This document shows positions 1 to 6,582 of a DNA stretch of 6,934 bases, piece after piece (within the stretch, counting starts at the first letter, position 1; each line of letters starts with the position of its first letter). The notes beneath the pieces are model-generated. The model was not told where the DNA came from and made no database searches. It saw only the letters and a program-made list of their open reading frames with translations. This DNA comes from Eubacterium sp. (lineage in GTDB: Bacteria > Bacillota > Clostridia > Oscillospirales > Acutalibacteraceae), in assembly GCA_029052085.1 (NCBI GenBank), contig JAIDJS010000074.1:1-6934 (forward strand). The letters run 5' to 3'. The translations under genes were made by a program, and so were the position numbers.

Positions 1-59
1 AATAGACAGGTATTATTCAGATATATTTTTTAGTTTTCAGATACATATGAGGTATTTTT
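1..59 (+). other. Short upstream region with the comM ribosome-binding site
   Basis: No recognisable gene lies here. The + frame starting at base 1 is open for ten codons to a TAG at 31-33, which could be the tail of an upstream gene, but nothing in it is diagnostic. A ribosome site GAGGT (49-53) sits 6 nt before the ATG at 60. No convincing -35/-10 pair is visible, so the comM promoter probably lies to the left of the window or comM is read from an upstream gene. Confidence 0.4.
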
Positions 60-1586
60 ATGTTTGCAAAGGCGAAAAGTCTTGGTATATTCGGAATGAA
101 CAGCTTTTCCGTTGTTGTTGAAGCGGATTTAAGCAGCGGTCTGCCGCGCTTTGATATAGTCGGGCTTCCTGATGCGGCAGTTAAGGAGAGCAGGGAAAGG
201 GTAAGGGCAAGTATAAAAAACTGCGGCTTTGATTTTCCTGTTTCCCGTATAACAGTTAATATTGCTCCTGCTGATGTAAAAAAGGAGGGCTCTGTTTACG
301 ATTTGCCGATTGCTGTTGCCATTTTAAAGGCAACCGGGCAGATTAAGGCTGATATCAGTGATTATGCCTTTATCGGCGAACTTTCTCTTGATGGAGAGGT
401 TCGAGGCTGCAATGGTGTGCTTCCCATGCTTCTTCAGGCAAGAGAGGATAATATAGGTTCTGTTTTTGTTCCTTATGAGAATAGGACCGAAGCCAGCGTT
501 GTAAATGGAATAGATGTTTTTCCTGTTAAGAATATATATGAAATGTTAAGGCATTTAAGCAATGAAATGGTTATTTCTCCGTGCTATCGGGATGTAGAGT
601 ATCTGAAAACAGAGGATGAAATGCTTGATTTTGAAGATGTTAAAGGGCAGAAAAATGCAAAGCGCGCTTTGGAAATTGCGGCAGCAGGCGGTCATAACTG
701 TATTATGATCGGTCCTCCGGGAACGGGTAAGTCTATGCTGGCAAAGCGATTGCCGTCCATACTGCCCGAAATGTCCTTTGATGAACAGCTTGAAACAACC
801 AAGCTTTATTCAATAGCAGGTGAGCTTCCGAATGGTGTTCAGCTTATAACAAGGCGTCCGTTCAGAAGCCCGCATCATACCATATCGGCGCAGGGGCTTG
901 CCGGTGGAGGCCACAGTTTAAGACCGGGAGAAATCAGTCTTGCACATAACGGTGTTATATTTATGGATGAATTTCCTGAGTTTGACAGGCGTGCAAAGGA
1001 ATCCCTCCGTCAGCCGCTTGAGGATGGCAGAATAACCATAACAAGAACAGGTGGCTCTGTTTCTTATCCGTCAAATCTTATGGCGGTTGCTGCAATGAAT
1101 CCCTGTCCATGCGGATATTATGGTCATCCTGCAAGGCAGTGTACCTGTACCGAAGCGGCAAGAAAGAGGTACAGGGATAAGGTCAGCGGTCCGATTTTAG
1201 ACAGAATTGATCTGCATATTGAGGTTGAGCCGGTGGATTATGAAAAGCTTTCCTCAAAAAACAAAGAAGAAACCTCTGCTGAAATCAGAAAAAGAGTAAA
1301 TAGGGCAAGGGAAATTCAGCGCAAACGTTTTGAAGGTACTGATATTTCCTGCAATGCTAAAATGAGTCCTAAGGTTACAAAGGAGTTCTGTGTTTTAACG
1401 GATGAAGCATCAAATCTGCTTAAACTAAGCTTTGATAAGCTTGGTCTGTCAGCAAGAGCGTATGATAAAATTTTAAGAATAGCACGAACGATTGCCGATT
1501 TGGAGGAAAGCGAAGGCATAGAGATTTCTCATGTGGCAGAGGCAATTCAGTTCAGAAGCTTAGACAGAAAATACTGGAGTGATTGA
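60..1586 (+). CDS. comM: ComM/YifB-family Mg-chelatase-like AAA+ ATPase
   Basis: Full-length member (508 aa, normal for the family). Domains in order: an N-terminal ChlI/Lon-protease-like fold (about residues 20-140), a Mg-chelatase-type AAA+ core (about 190-395), and the Mg_chelatase_C lid (about 400-500). Visible motifs are Walker A GPPGTGKS (218-225), Walker B IFMDE (300-304), the family's cysteine cluster with Cys349, 351, 361 and 363 in NPCPCGYYGH...QCTC, and the conserved GPILDRIDLHIEV stretch. In naturally transformable Gram-negative bacteria ComM is a hexameric helicase that drives branch migration while incoming DNA is integrated. In Clostridia its role is less clear, and recombination or repair is a reasonable inference. 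The ATG at 60 has GAGGT 6 nt upstream and gives the family's usual N-terminus. The next gene starts one base after the stop, which implies co-transcription. In many Clostridia comM sits near dprA, topA or rnhB, none of which is visible here. Confidence 0.95.
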   Translation: MFAKAKSLGIFGMNSFSVVVEADLSSGLPRFDIVGLPDAAVKESRERVRASIKNCGFDFPVSRITVNIAPADVKKEGSVYDLPIAVAILKATGQIKADISDYAFIGELSLDGEVRGCNGVLPMLLQAREDNIGSVFVPYENRTEASVVNGIDVFPVKNIYEMLRHLSNEMVISPCYRDVEYLKTEDEMLDFEDVKGQKNAKRALEIAAAGGHNCIMIGPPGTGKSMLAKRLPSILPEMSFDEQLETTKLYSIAGELPNGVQLITRRPFRSPHHTISAQGLAGGGHSLRPGEISLAHNGVIFMDEFPEFDRRAKESLRQPLEDGRITITRTGGSVSYPSNLMAVAAMNPCPCGYYGHPARQCTCTEAARKRYRDKVSGPILDRIDLHIEVEPVDYEKLSSKNKEETSAEIRKRVNRAREIQRKRFEGTDISCNAKMSPKVTKEFCVLTDEASNLLKLSFDKLGLSARAYDKILRIARTIADLEESEGIEISHVAEAIQFRSLDRKYWSD

Positions 1587-1587
1587 T

Positions 1588-2232
1588 ATGAATGATATAA
1601 TAAAAAAGACAATGGAACATCTTGAAAAAAACGGTATAAAGCCTTTCTTTGTTGAAACGAAGGAAGAGGTTGTTCCCCTTGTAAAATCGCTTGTGCCTGA
1701 GGGTAGTACTGTATCAAACGGCGGAAGCGTAAGTCTTGATGAAACAGGCGTGTTTTCTCTTCTTGAAAGCGGATATTATGATTTTATAGACCGCCGTGGT
1801 CTTGCCGGCGAGGAATTAAGGGATTGCTATATAAAAGCGTTTGGCTGTGATGCTTATTTCTGTTCTTCAAATGCCGTTACGGAGAACGGAGAGCTTTATA
1901 ATGTGGATGGTAATTCAAATCGTGTTGCCTGCATCGTGTTCGGACCAAGGCAGGTTATTATGGTTGTCGGAATAAATAAAATTGTTCCTGATATTAATGC
2001 AGCAATTCAAAGAGTAAAGGAATGTGCGGCTCCGTCAAATACCCAGCGTTTAAACTGTAAAACTCCCTGTGCCGCAACAGGGCATTGTATCAGTCTGGAT
2101 TCGGAAAATCCGCTTATGTGTGATGGCTGTAAAAGTCCGCAGCGCATATGCTGTAATTATGTAGTTACTGCGCAGCAAAGACATAAGGACAGAATCAAGG
2201 TTATTATTGTTAATGAGGAATTGGGCTATTGA
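1588..2232 (+). CDS. Stand-alone LUD-domain (LutC/YkgG-like, DUF162) protein
   Basis: A 214-aa protein of the LUD family, named for LutB/LutC of lactate utilisation. Family marks are a GGS loop (residues 45-47) within SNGGSVSLDETG, the NVDGNSNRV segment (105-113) followed by FGP, and VVGINKIVPD. No lutA or lutB lies beside it, so a role in lactate oxidation is not supported. Stand-alone clostridial LUD proteins have no settled function. The C-terminus is rich in cysteine (Cys157, 161, 167, 178, 181, 188, 189), with a CxxC pair and a CC pair, which would suit metal or Fe-S binding (inference). Start choice: an in-frame GTG at 1579 overlaps the end of comM, but GGAG at 1576-1579 is ideally spaced (8 nt) for the ATG at 1588. 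Its position one base after the comM stop suggests translational coupling. No terminator follows, so some read-through into ilvA is possible. Confidence 0.85.
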   Translation: MNDIIKKTMEHLEKNGIKPFFVETKEEVVPLVKSLVPEGSTVSNGGSVSLDETGVFSLLESGYYDFIDRRGLAGEELRDCYIKAFGCDAYFCSSNAVTENGELYNVDGNSNRVACIVFGPRQVIMVVGINKIVPDINAAIQRVKECAAPSNTQRLNCKTPCAATGHCISLDSENPLMCDGCKSPQRICCNYVVTAQQRHKDRIKVIIVNEELGY

Positions 2233-2242
2233 TAATGTTTCA

Positions 2243-2271
2243 TTGACAAAAGAATACAATCGTATTAGAAT
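2243..2271 (+). promoter_or_regulatory. Sigma-A-type promoter for ilvA-ridA, with overlapping palindromes
   Basis: TTGACA at 2243-2248, a 17-nt spacer, then TAGAAT at 2266-2271, a near-consensus vegetative promoter. Transcription would start near 2278, leaving a leader of only about 22 nt. That is too short for a T-box or leader-peptide attenuator. An inverted repeat AATAC-N4-GTATT (2253-2266) lies in the spacer, and the palindrome GAATATTC (2268-2275) overlaps the -10. Either could be a repressor operator (inference). The AT-rich composition makes short palindromes less meaningful. Confidence 0.72.
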
Positions 2272-2299
2272 ATTCAAAAATCAATCAAGAGGCGAAAAA

Positions 2300-3499
2300 A
2301 TGTTAACTATAGATAAAGTTTATAAAGCATCCCGTGTTTTAAAAGAGGTTATCCGTGAAACAGATATGATTCTTGCTCCGAATATCAGAAAGGGAACAAA
2401 TATCTATCTGAAAACAGAAAATCTGCAGGTAACGGGTTCATTTAAAATCAGGGGCTCCTATTTCAAAATCAGTCAGCTCAGCGATGAGGAAAAGGCAAAA
2501 GGCGTTATTGCCTGCTCGGCAGGAAACCATGCGCAGGGTGTTGCGCTTGCTGCAACGAAAAGCGGTATAAAAAGTCTTATCTGCCTTCCCGATGGTGCGC
2601 CTATTTCAAAGGTTGAAGCAACAAAGCGTTATGGTGCGGATGTTTGCCTTGTTAAGGGCGTTTATGATGATGCGTATAATAAAGCGCTTAAGCTGAAGGA
2701 TGAGCTTGGATATAGTTTTATTCATCCGTTCAATGATCCTGATGTTATTGCAGGTCAGGGAACAATAGGGCTTGAGATATTAGAGCAGCTTCCGGATGCA
2801 GATGCCGTTGTTGTTCCGATTGGCGGCGGTGGTCTGATTGCCGGCGTTGCCTATACAATAAAGCAGATTAATCCGAATTGTAAGGTTTACGGTGTGCAGG
2901 CAGCCGGTGCGCCAAGCATGGAAAAATCCATTATGGATGATGAAATTGAAACACTCTCCAAGGTGCAGACTATAGCAGACGGTATTGCCGTTAAAACCCC
3001 TGGAGATTTAACCTTTGATCTTGTTAAGCAGTATGTTGATGGTATTTATACGGTTACCGATGATGAAATTGCGCTTGCTATTTTAACGCTTCTTGAACAG
3101 CAGAAGCTTATTTCCGAGGGTGCGGGTGCTGTTCCTGTTGCAGCAGTTCTTGCGGGAAAAATTCCTGAAATAGACGGAAAAAATGTTTGCTGCCTTGTAT
3201 CCGGCGGTAATATTGATGTTACCATTCTTTCAAGAGTGATTGAGCGTGGTCTTAAAATGAGTGGAAGAAAGGCAAATATTACAATTGCCTTGTCCGATAA
3301 ACCGGGTCAGCTTTCGGATGTTTCCAATATTATTGCCGAAACAGGTGCGAATGTAACAAGTGTCAGCTATGACAGCACGGATCTTGATATGAATATAACG
3401 GACTGTTATCTTAAAATAGCGGTTGAAACAAGGGATTATGCACATATCATTGCGATTAAGCAGGCACTTAAGGATGCAGGCTTCGAGGTTTGTGACTAG
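2300..3499 (+). CDS. ilvA: Threonine ammonia-lyase (threonine/serine deaminase) with one ACT domain
   Basis: A PLP enzyme of 399 aa that converts L-threonine to 2-oxobutanoate plus ammonia through an unstable enamine, and usually also serine to pyruvate. The catalytic part (about 1-320) shows the PLP lysine Lys49 in GSFKIRG, SAGNHAQG (73-80), the phosphate-binding glycine loop GGGG (175-178) and SGGN (301-304). A single C-terminal ACT domain (about 325-399, ITIALSDKPGQLSDV) marks the shorter clostridial/TdcB-like class, which is probably allosterically controlled. Without ilvC, ilvD or ilvB nearby, it could serve isoleucine synthesis or threonine catabolism. Start choice: the frame is open back to 2207, overlapping the LUD gene, but AGAGG at 2288-2292 serves the ATG at 2300, and this start matches the family N-terminus (TIDKVYKASRVL). 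It has its own promoter and is followed 40 nt later by ridA. Confidence 0.95.
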   Translation: MLTIDKVYKASRVLKEVIRETDMILAPNIRKGTNIYLKTENLQVTGSFKIRGSYFKISQLSDEEKAKGVIACSAGNHAQGVALAATKSGIKSLICLPDGAPISKVEATKRYGADVCLVKGVYDDAYNKALKLKDELGYSFIHPFNDPDVIAGQGTIGLEILEQLPDADAVVVPIGGGGLIAGVAYTIKQINPNCKVYGVQAAGAPSMEKSIMDDEIETLSKVQTIADGIAVKTPGDLTFDLVKQYVDGIYTVTDDEIALAILTLLEQQKLISEGAGAVPVAAVLAGKIPEIDGKNVCCLVSGGNIDVTILSRVIERGLKMSGRKANITIALSDKPGQLSDVSNIIAETGANVTSVSYDSTDLDMNITDCYLKIAVETRDYAHIIAIKQALKDAGFEVCD

Positions 3500-3539
3500 A
3501 GTACATAATTAACAATACAGAAATAAAGGAGAAATCATT

Positions 3540-3911
3540 ATGGAATATGTATCAACAACAAATGCGCCGGGTGCAATAGGTCCTTACAGCCAGGCAGTGA
3601 AGGCAAACGGTATGCTTTTTACAAGCGGACAGATTGCTATTAATCCTGCAACAAATCAAGTTGAGGCTGAAACGATTGAAGAGCAGACAACGCAGGTGTG
3701 CGAAAATCTTAAAGCGGTCTGCGAAGCAGCAGGCACCGGTCTTGAAAAGGTAATAAAAACAACCTGTTTCCTTGCAGATATAAATGATTTTGCAGCTTTT
3801 AATGCGGTTTACGGAAATTATTTTGTATCAAAGCCTGCAAGAAGCTGTGTTGCAGTTAAGGATCTTCCAAAGAGTGTACTTTGTGAAATAGAGGTTATTG
3901 CAGAATTATAA
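3540..3911 (+). CDS. ridA: RidA (YjgF/YER057c/UK114) reactive enamine/imine deaminase
   Basis: A 123-aa protein of standard RidA length. It hydrolyses 2-aminoacrylate and 2-aminocrotonate, the reactive intermediates released by serine/threonine dehydratases, to 2-ketoacids plus ammonia, and so protects PLP enzymes. Residues matching the known active site are Tyr16 (IGPYSQAV), Ser29 (TSGQI), Arg101 and Cys103 (PARSCV) and Glu116 (CEIEVIA). Arg101 corresponds to the key Arg105 of the E. coli protein. The site should therefore be active, which places it in the archetypal RidA subfamily. AAAGGAG (3525-3531) lies 8 nt before the ATG. The short gap after ilvA, with no terminator, and the strong terminator just after ridA indicate an ilvA-ridA operon. 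This pairs the enzyme that makes the toxic enamine with the enzyme that removes it. Confidence 0.96.
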   Translation: MEYVSTTNAPGAIGPYSQAVKANGMLFTSGQIAINPATNQVEAETIEEQTTQVCENLKAVCEAAGTGLEKVIKTTCFLADINDFAAFNAVYGNYFVSKPARSCVAVKDLPKSVLCEIEVIAEL

Positions 3912-3916
3912 TCAGC

Positions 3917-3951
3917 TTTCCCCATAAGGACTTCTTATGGGGAAATTTTTT
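3917..3951 (+). terminator. Rho-independent terminator of ilvA-ridA
   Basis: A perfect 12-bp stem, TTTCCCCATAAG (3917-3928) with CTTATGGGGAAA (3934-3945), a 5-nt loop, then six T (3946-3951). It lies 5 nt after the ridA stop. The stem has A-T pairs at its base, so some activity on the other strand is possible, but there is no gene there to use it. Confidence 0.95.
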
Positions 3952-3970
3952 GTAAAAAAGTGGTAATGAT

Positions 3971-4000
3971 TTGCATAATACTATATAATGTATATATTAT
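3971..4000 (+). promoter_or_regulatory. Probable radC promoter
   Basis: Two overlapping readings are possible. One is TTGCAT (3971-3976), an 18-nt spacer and TATTAT (3995-4000). The other is a perfect TATAAT at 3984-3989 that lacks a good -35 (TGGTAA at 3961-3966). The two -10-like boxes form an inverted repeat, TATAAT-N6-ATTATA (3984-4001), which may just reflect AT-richness. A promoter is expected here, because the ilvA-ridA terminator lies immediately upstream. Confidence 0.5.
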
Positions 4001-4036
4001 AAATTCAAAACTGCTCAATGAAAGGAGAGAAGTTGT

Positions 4037-4744
4037 ATGGATAAAAAGCAGGATGGTAAAATCGGTCACAGAGGCAGAATGATTCATGCCTATTCCGAGA
4101 GGGGGAGCAGCTCCTTTGAAGATTATCAGATGCTTGAAATGCTCCTTTTTTATGTAATTCCGCGTAAGGATGTAAAGCCGATTGCCAAAAGCCTTTTAAC
4201 GGATTTCGGCTCCTTGGAAAATGTTTTGGCTGCCTCAAAAAATCAGCTTATGAAAACGAATGGTGTTGGTAATGAAACCGCTACCTTTCTTAATTTTATA
4301 TATGATGTGGATAAGCGGCTGAGAGATAACAGGTGTAAAAACTATAAAATCATTGAAACGCTTGATGAAGCGGCTGATTGCTTTAAAGAAATGTTTCAAT
4401 ATGAGAATAAGGGCGAAAGATTTGCTGTAATGATGCTTGATAATTCCAACGGAATCATCAACTGCCGTTTTCTTTCCGAGGGCAGTGTTCATTCAATGGA
4501 AATTAACATAAGAAAGCTTGTTGAATTGGTTATCAGCTTTAATGCAGTAAGTGTTGTTATCGCGCATAATCATCCGAATGGCATTGCATATCCGTCTAAT
4601 GAGGATATCAATTTTACCCTGAAGCTCAGAGATATGCTTTCCAATATCGGTGTTTATCTTGCAGATCATATTATTCTTAATAATGATGAAGCCTTTTCCA
4701 TGCATTCGGATTTGAATTTTGTCGGATATTTTGAAAAGGAGTAA
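4037..4744 (+). CDS. radC: RadC-family protein (HhH plus JAB/MPN domain)
   Basis: A 235-aa RadC-type protein. The N-terminal part (about residues 8-80, HRGRMIHAYSERG...FEDYQMLEMLLFYVIPRKD) is the form typical of Clostridia, with a helix-hairpin-helix-like NGVGNE segment. The C-terminal JAB/MPN domain (about 110-232) has a complete metal-binding signature: His177, His179, Ser187 and Asp190 in HNHPNGIAYPSNED. The usual PRE segment upstream of it is replaced by INIRK. The family was named for a DNA-repair phenotype later traced to another gene. Its biochemical role is unresolved, although RadC-like genes are common on mobile elements and in competence regulons. AAAGGAG (4021-4027) lies 9 nt before the ATG. 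It is a single-gene unit: a terminator precedes it, and the following symporter has its own promoter. No clear terminator follows the stop. Confidence 0.9.
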   Translation: MDKKQDGKIGHRGRMIHAYSERGSSSFEDYQMLEMLLFYVIPRKDVKPIAKSLLTDFGSLENVLAASKNQLMKTNGVGNETATFLNFIYDVDKRLRDNRCKNYKIIETLDEAADCFKEMFQYENKGERFAVMMLDNSNGIINCRFLSEGSVHSMEINIRKLVELVISFNAVSVVIAHNHPNGIAYPSNEDINFTLKLRDMLSNIGVYLADHIILNNDEAFSMHSDLNFVGYFEKE

Positions 4745-4783
4745 ATGTTCACAAAATTTTAAAAATCAATCATTCATAAATTG

Positions 4784-4813
4784 TTGACATTATATTAATA
4801 AAAGTGTTACAAT
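4784..4813 (+). promoter_or_regulatory. Strong extended -10 promoter of the symporter gene
   Basis: Perfect TTGACA (4784-4789), an 18-nt spacer and TACAAT (4808-4813), with an extended -10 TG at 4805-4806. Transcription would start near 4820, giving a leader of about 90 nt. AGTTA-N6-TAACT (4814-4829) is an inverted repeat across the likely start site and could be an operator (inference). Confidence 0.8.
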
Positions 4814-4840
4814 AGTTAAGTTACTAACTGCTTTGAAATC

Positions 4841-4888
4841 TTGCTGAATAACGAAATCGTTATTTAAGGGGTAGAATTCGTACAGCAG
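4841..4888 (+). promoter_or_regulatory. Structured leader or operator of the symporter gene
   Basis: A near-perfect 18-bp palindrome, AATAACGAAATCGTTATT (4847-4864), has 8-bp arms around a central AA, about 28-45 nt after the predicted start of transcription. A second pairing, TTGCTG (4841-4846) with CAGCAG (4883-4888), includes one G-U pair and would close a larger stem directly stacked on the first. The palindrome could be the operator of a sugar-responsive repressor placed as a roadblock, or an RNA hairpin. There is no U-tract, so it is not a terminator. I do not recognise it as a known riboswitch class. Confidence 0.5.
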
Positions 4889-4911
4889 AATATAAATACA
4901 GGAGAATTGAA

Positions 4912-6477
4912 ATGTCAAAAACAAAAAGAATTGATTTGAAAAATTCAACAGCAAAAGAAATCATTGCATTTTCATTGCTTCCGTTTGGTCTTTTAACGAT
5001 TCAGACTCTTATTAATACAGCATTGAATCTGTACTTAACCGATGTTCTGGGGTTAACTCTCGCAATGACATCTGTTGTACTTTCAGCAACAAAAATCTGG
5101 GATGCTGTTAATGATCCTATGATGGGTATGATTGTTGATAAAACAAGAACGAAAAAAGGTAAATGCAGGCCTTACATATTATGGATGGTTGTTCCTGCCT
5201 GTCTGGCAACAGCTATGCTTTTCTTCCCTGTAAACTTCGGTCAAAAGGGTAATTTCATCTATGTAATTGTTGCATATATTGTTTATTATACATTCTATAC
5301 AGCTCTTGATATTCCTTATCAGGGTCTGAATACGCTTGTTTTCCCCGAAGATAAAGTCAGAGTAAAGGCTGTTTCTATTTCCAATACAGTAGGCTCAATC
5401 GGAACTATTCTTCCGTCTATTCTTTTCTTCACAATCGCAGGTTTATGGGGAACAGGCAATGCAAATGAAAAACGGGGTTATTTCTGGAGTGCGGTTATCT
5501 TTGCTGTAATGGCAGGTATCCCTATTGTTATTTCCTATTTTGGTGTTAAGGAAAAGGTTTATATTCCTCCTAAGAAAACAAATTATTTCAAGGGGCTTAA
5601 AATCGTATTCTCTGACAGCAAAATGAGAGTGCTTACGGTTTGTGCTTTCTTTACTGCTATTGTAAACCTTGGTGCTATTTTCCTTCCTTATTTTGCAAAA
5701 TGGAACTGCATCGGTGTTATTCCTATGGATCAGCTCTGCGGCTGGATTCAGGAGAAAACAGGTATTGCAATTTCTTTAACAAATGAAGGTCTTTTAACTC
5801 CTGTTCTTCAGATCGGAAGCGGTATTTCATATATGCTTTCCATGGTTCTTATTCCTCCTCTTCTTAAAAAGATGGATAAGAAAACCCTTTGGATATGGAT
5901 GAGCTTTATCGGTGCAATTGCTGATATTGTTACATTTGTAATCGGTGTTTGGATTGTTCCTTACAATACAGTTCCTGGTGTTATCCTTTACACGGTTCTC
6001 AGATTCTTTACAAACTTCCCTGTTGGTATGAGTCTTGTTCTTCTTATTGCAATGTTCTCAGATACAGTTGATGATATTGAAATGAGATCCAAGGAAAGAC
6101 TTGAAGGTACAGTATTCTCCTTCAGAAGTCTTGTAAATAAGGTTTCAATTGCAGTTTTCAATGTTGTTATGCTTAATATTGTAAACTTCTTTGGTTATGA
6201 AGCTTCAAAGATGGCATCTATTTCACAGGATTACACTGTTCCGCTTATCACATCAACAACACAGGCAAGCATTGTTGACGGTACGAACTATACAACAGTT
6301 CTTAATGTTATCTTCTTTATGCTTACAGGTCTTGGCGCAATCGGTCTTATTTTCCAGGCAATTCCTATGTTCTTCTATAAATTTGACGAAAAGGGTCAGG
6401 AAGCAAAGCTTAAGAAATTCAGAGAAGAAAAAGAAAAAGAATATCAGGCAGAGCTTGATAATGCTTTGCAGGCATAA
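4912..6477 (+). CDS. GPH-family (MelB-like) sugar or glycoside:cation symporter
   Basis: A 521-aa integral membrane protein with about 12 hydrophobic segments, of the glycoside-pentoside-hexuronide:cation symporter family within the MFS. Signature elements are KIWDAVNDPMMG (61-72) followed by DKTRTKKGKCRP (76-87), ALDIPYQGLN (131-140), and DTVDDIE...ERLEGTVFS (384-403). Asp64 and Asp68 line up with the cation-site Asp55/Asp59 of E. coli MelB, so Na+ or H+ coupling is likely. Asp133 matches sugar-site Asp124, but the position of MelB Asp19 is Leu28, which argues against melibiose. Substrate unknown; glucuronides, xylosides or other glycosides are possible. Loops around 262-300 and 430-460 are longer than in MelB, and residues 491-521 form a charged, probably helical cytoplasmic tail. 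AGGAG (4900-4904) serves the ATG at 4912. It is a single-gene unit with its own promoter and terminator, and no sugar-degrading enzyme is in view. Confidence 0.9.
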   Translation: MSKTKRIDLKNSTAKEIIAFSLLPFGLLTIQTLINTALNLYLTDVLGLTLAMTSVVLSATKIWDAVNDPMMGMIVDKTRTKKGKCRPYILWMVVPACLATAMLFFPVNFGQKGNFIYVIVAYIVYYTFYTALDIPYQGLNTLVFPEDKVRVKAVSISNTVGSIGTILPSILFFTIAGLWGTGNANEKRGYFWSAVIFAVMAGIPIVISYFGVKEKVYIPPKKTNYFKGLKIVFSDSKMRVLTVCAFFTAIVNLGAIFLPYFAKWNCIGVIPMDQLCGWIQEKTGIAISLTNEGLLTPVLQIGSGISYMLSMVLIPPLLKKMDKKTLWIWMSFIGAIADIVTFVIGVWIVPYNTVPGVILYTVLRFFTNFPVGMSLVLLIAMFSDTVDDIEMRSKERLEGTVFSFRSLVNKVSIAVFNVVMLNIVNFFGYEASKMASISQDYTVPLITSTTQASIVDGTNYTTVLNVIFFMLTGLGAIGLIFQAIPMFFYKFDEKGQEAKLKKFREEKEKEYQAELDNALQA

Positions 6478-6491
6478 TACAATAAAAAATG

Positions 6492-6519
6492 AACGGAGAG
6501 CTTCGGCTCTCCGTTTTTT
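6492..6519 (+). terminator. Rho-independent terminator of the symporter gene
   Basis: A 10-bp stem AACGGAGAGC (6492-6501) with GCTCTCCGTT (6506-6515), closed by a stable TTCG tetraloop (6502-6505) and running into T6 (6514-6519). It starts 14 nt after the stop codon. An A-run at 6484-6489 on the left would give the other strand a U-tail, so the element may act in both directions. Confidence 0.96.
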
Positions 6520-6531
6520 GTATGCCAAAAC

Positions 6532-6548
6532 CACGCGTTGGACGCGTG
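6532..6548 (+). repeat. Left-end hairpin of the IS200 remnant
   Basis: A perfect 7-bp inverted repeat CACGCGT (6532-6538) and ACGCGTG (6542-6548) around a TGG loop. Its place about 100 nt before the transposase start and just inside the expected left tip matches the subterminal hairpin that TnpA binds in IS200/IS605 elements. That role is inferred from position. No T-run follows it, so it is not a terminator. Confidence 0.65.
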
Positions 6549-6582
6549 ATTCAGATAAGTTACACGATTGAACAAGAAACAG

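Noticed and set aside
1579..1587. GTG at 1579 as the start of the LUD gene
   Set aside because: It overlaps its own candidate ribosome site (GGAG 1576-1579) and has nothing suitable upstream. The ATG at 1588 is correctly spaced from GGAG.
2207..2299. Upstream extension of ilvA by 31 residues
   Set aside because: It overlaps the LUD gene and the ilvA promoter, is not family-like, and lacks a ribosome site. The ATG at 2300 has AGAGG 7 nt away.
3984..4001. TATAAT-N6-ATTATA inverted repeat before radC as a specific operator
   Set aside because: The repeat consists only of A and T in a very AT-rich promoter region. Chance and promoter function explain it well enough.
4037..4744. RadC plus ComM as evidence of a competence or mobile-element cluster
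   Set aside because: They are in separate transcription units with metabolic genes between them. Both are common chromosomal genes in Clostridia, and no other competence or conjugation gene is present.
6191..6571. Plus-strand open frame of 126 codons overlapping the symporter end
   Set aside because: It is an out-of-frame shadow of the symporter running through the terminator, with no ribosome site and no recognisable domain.
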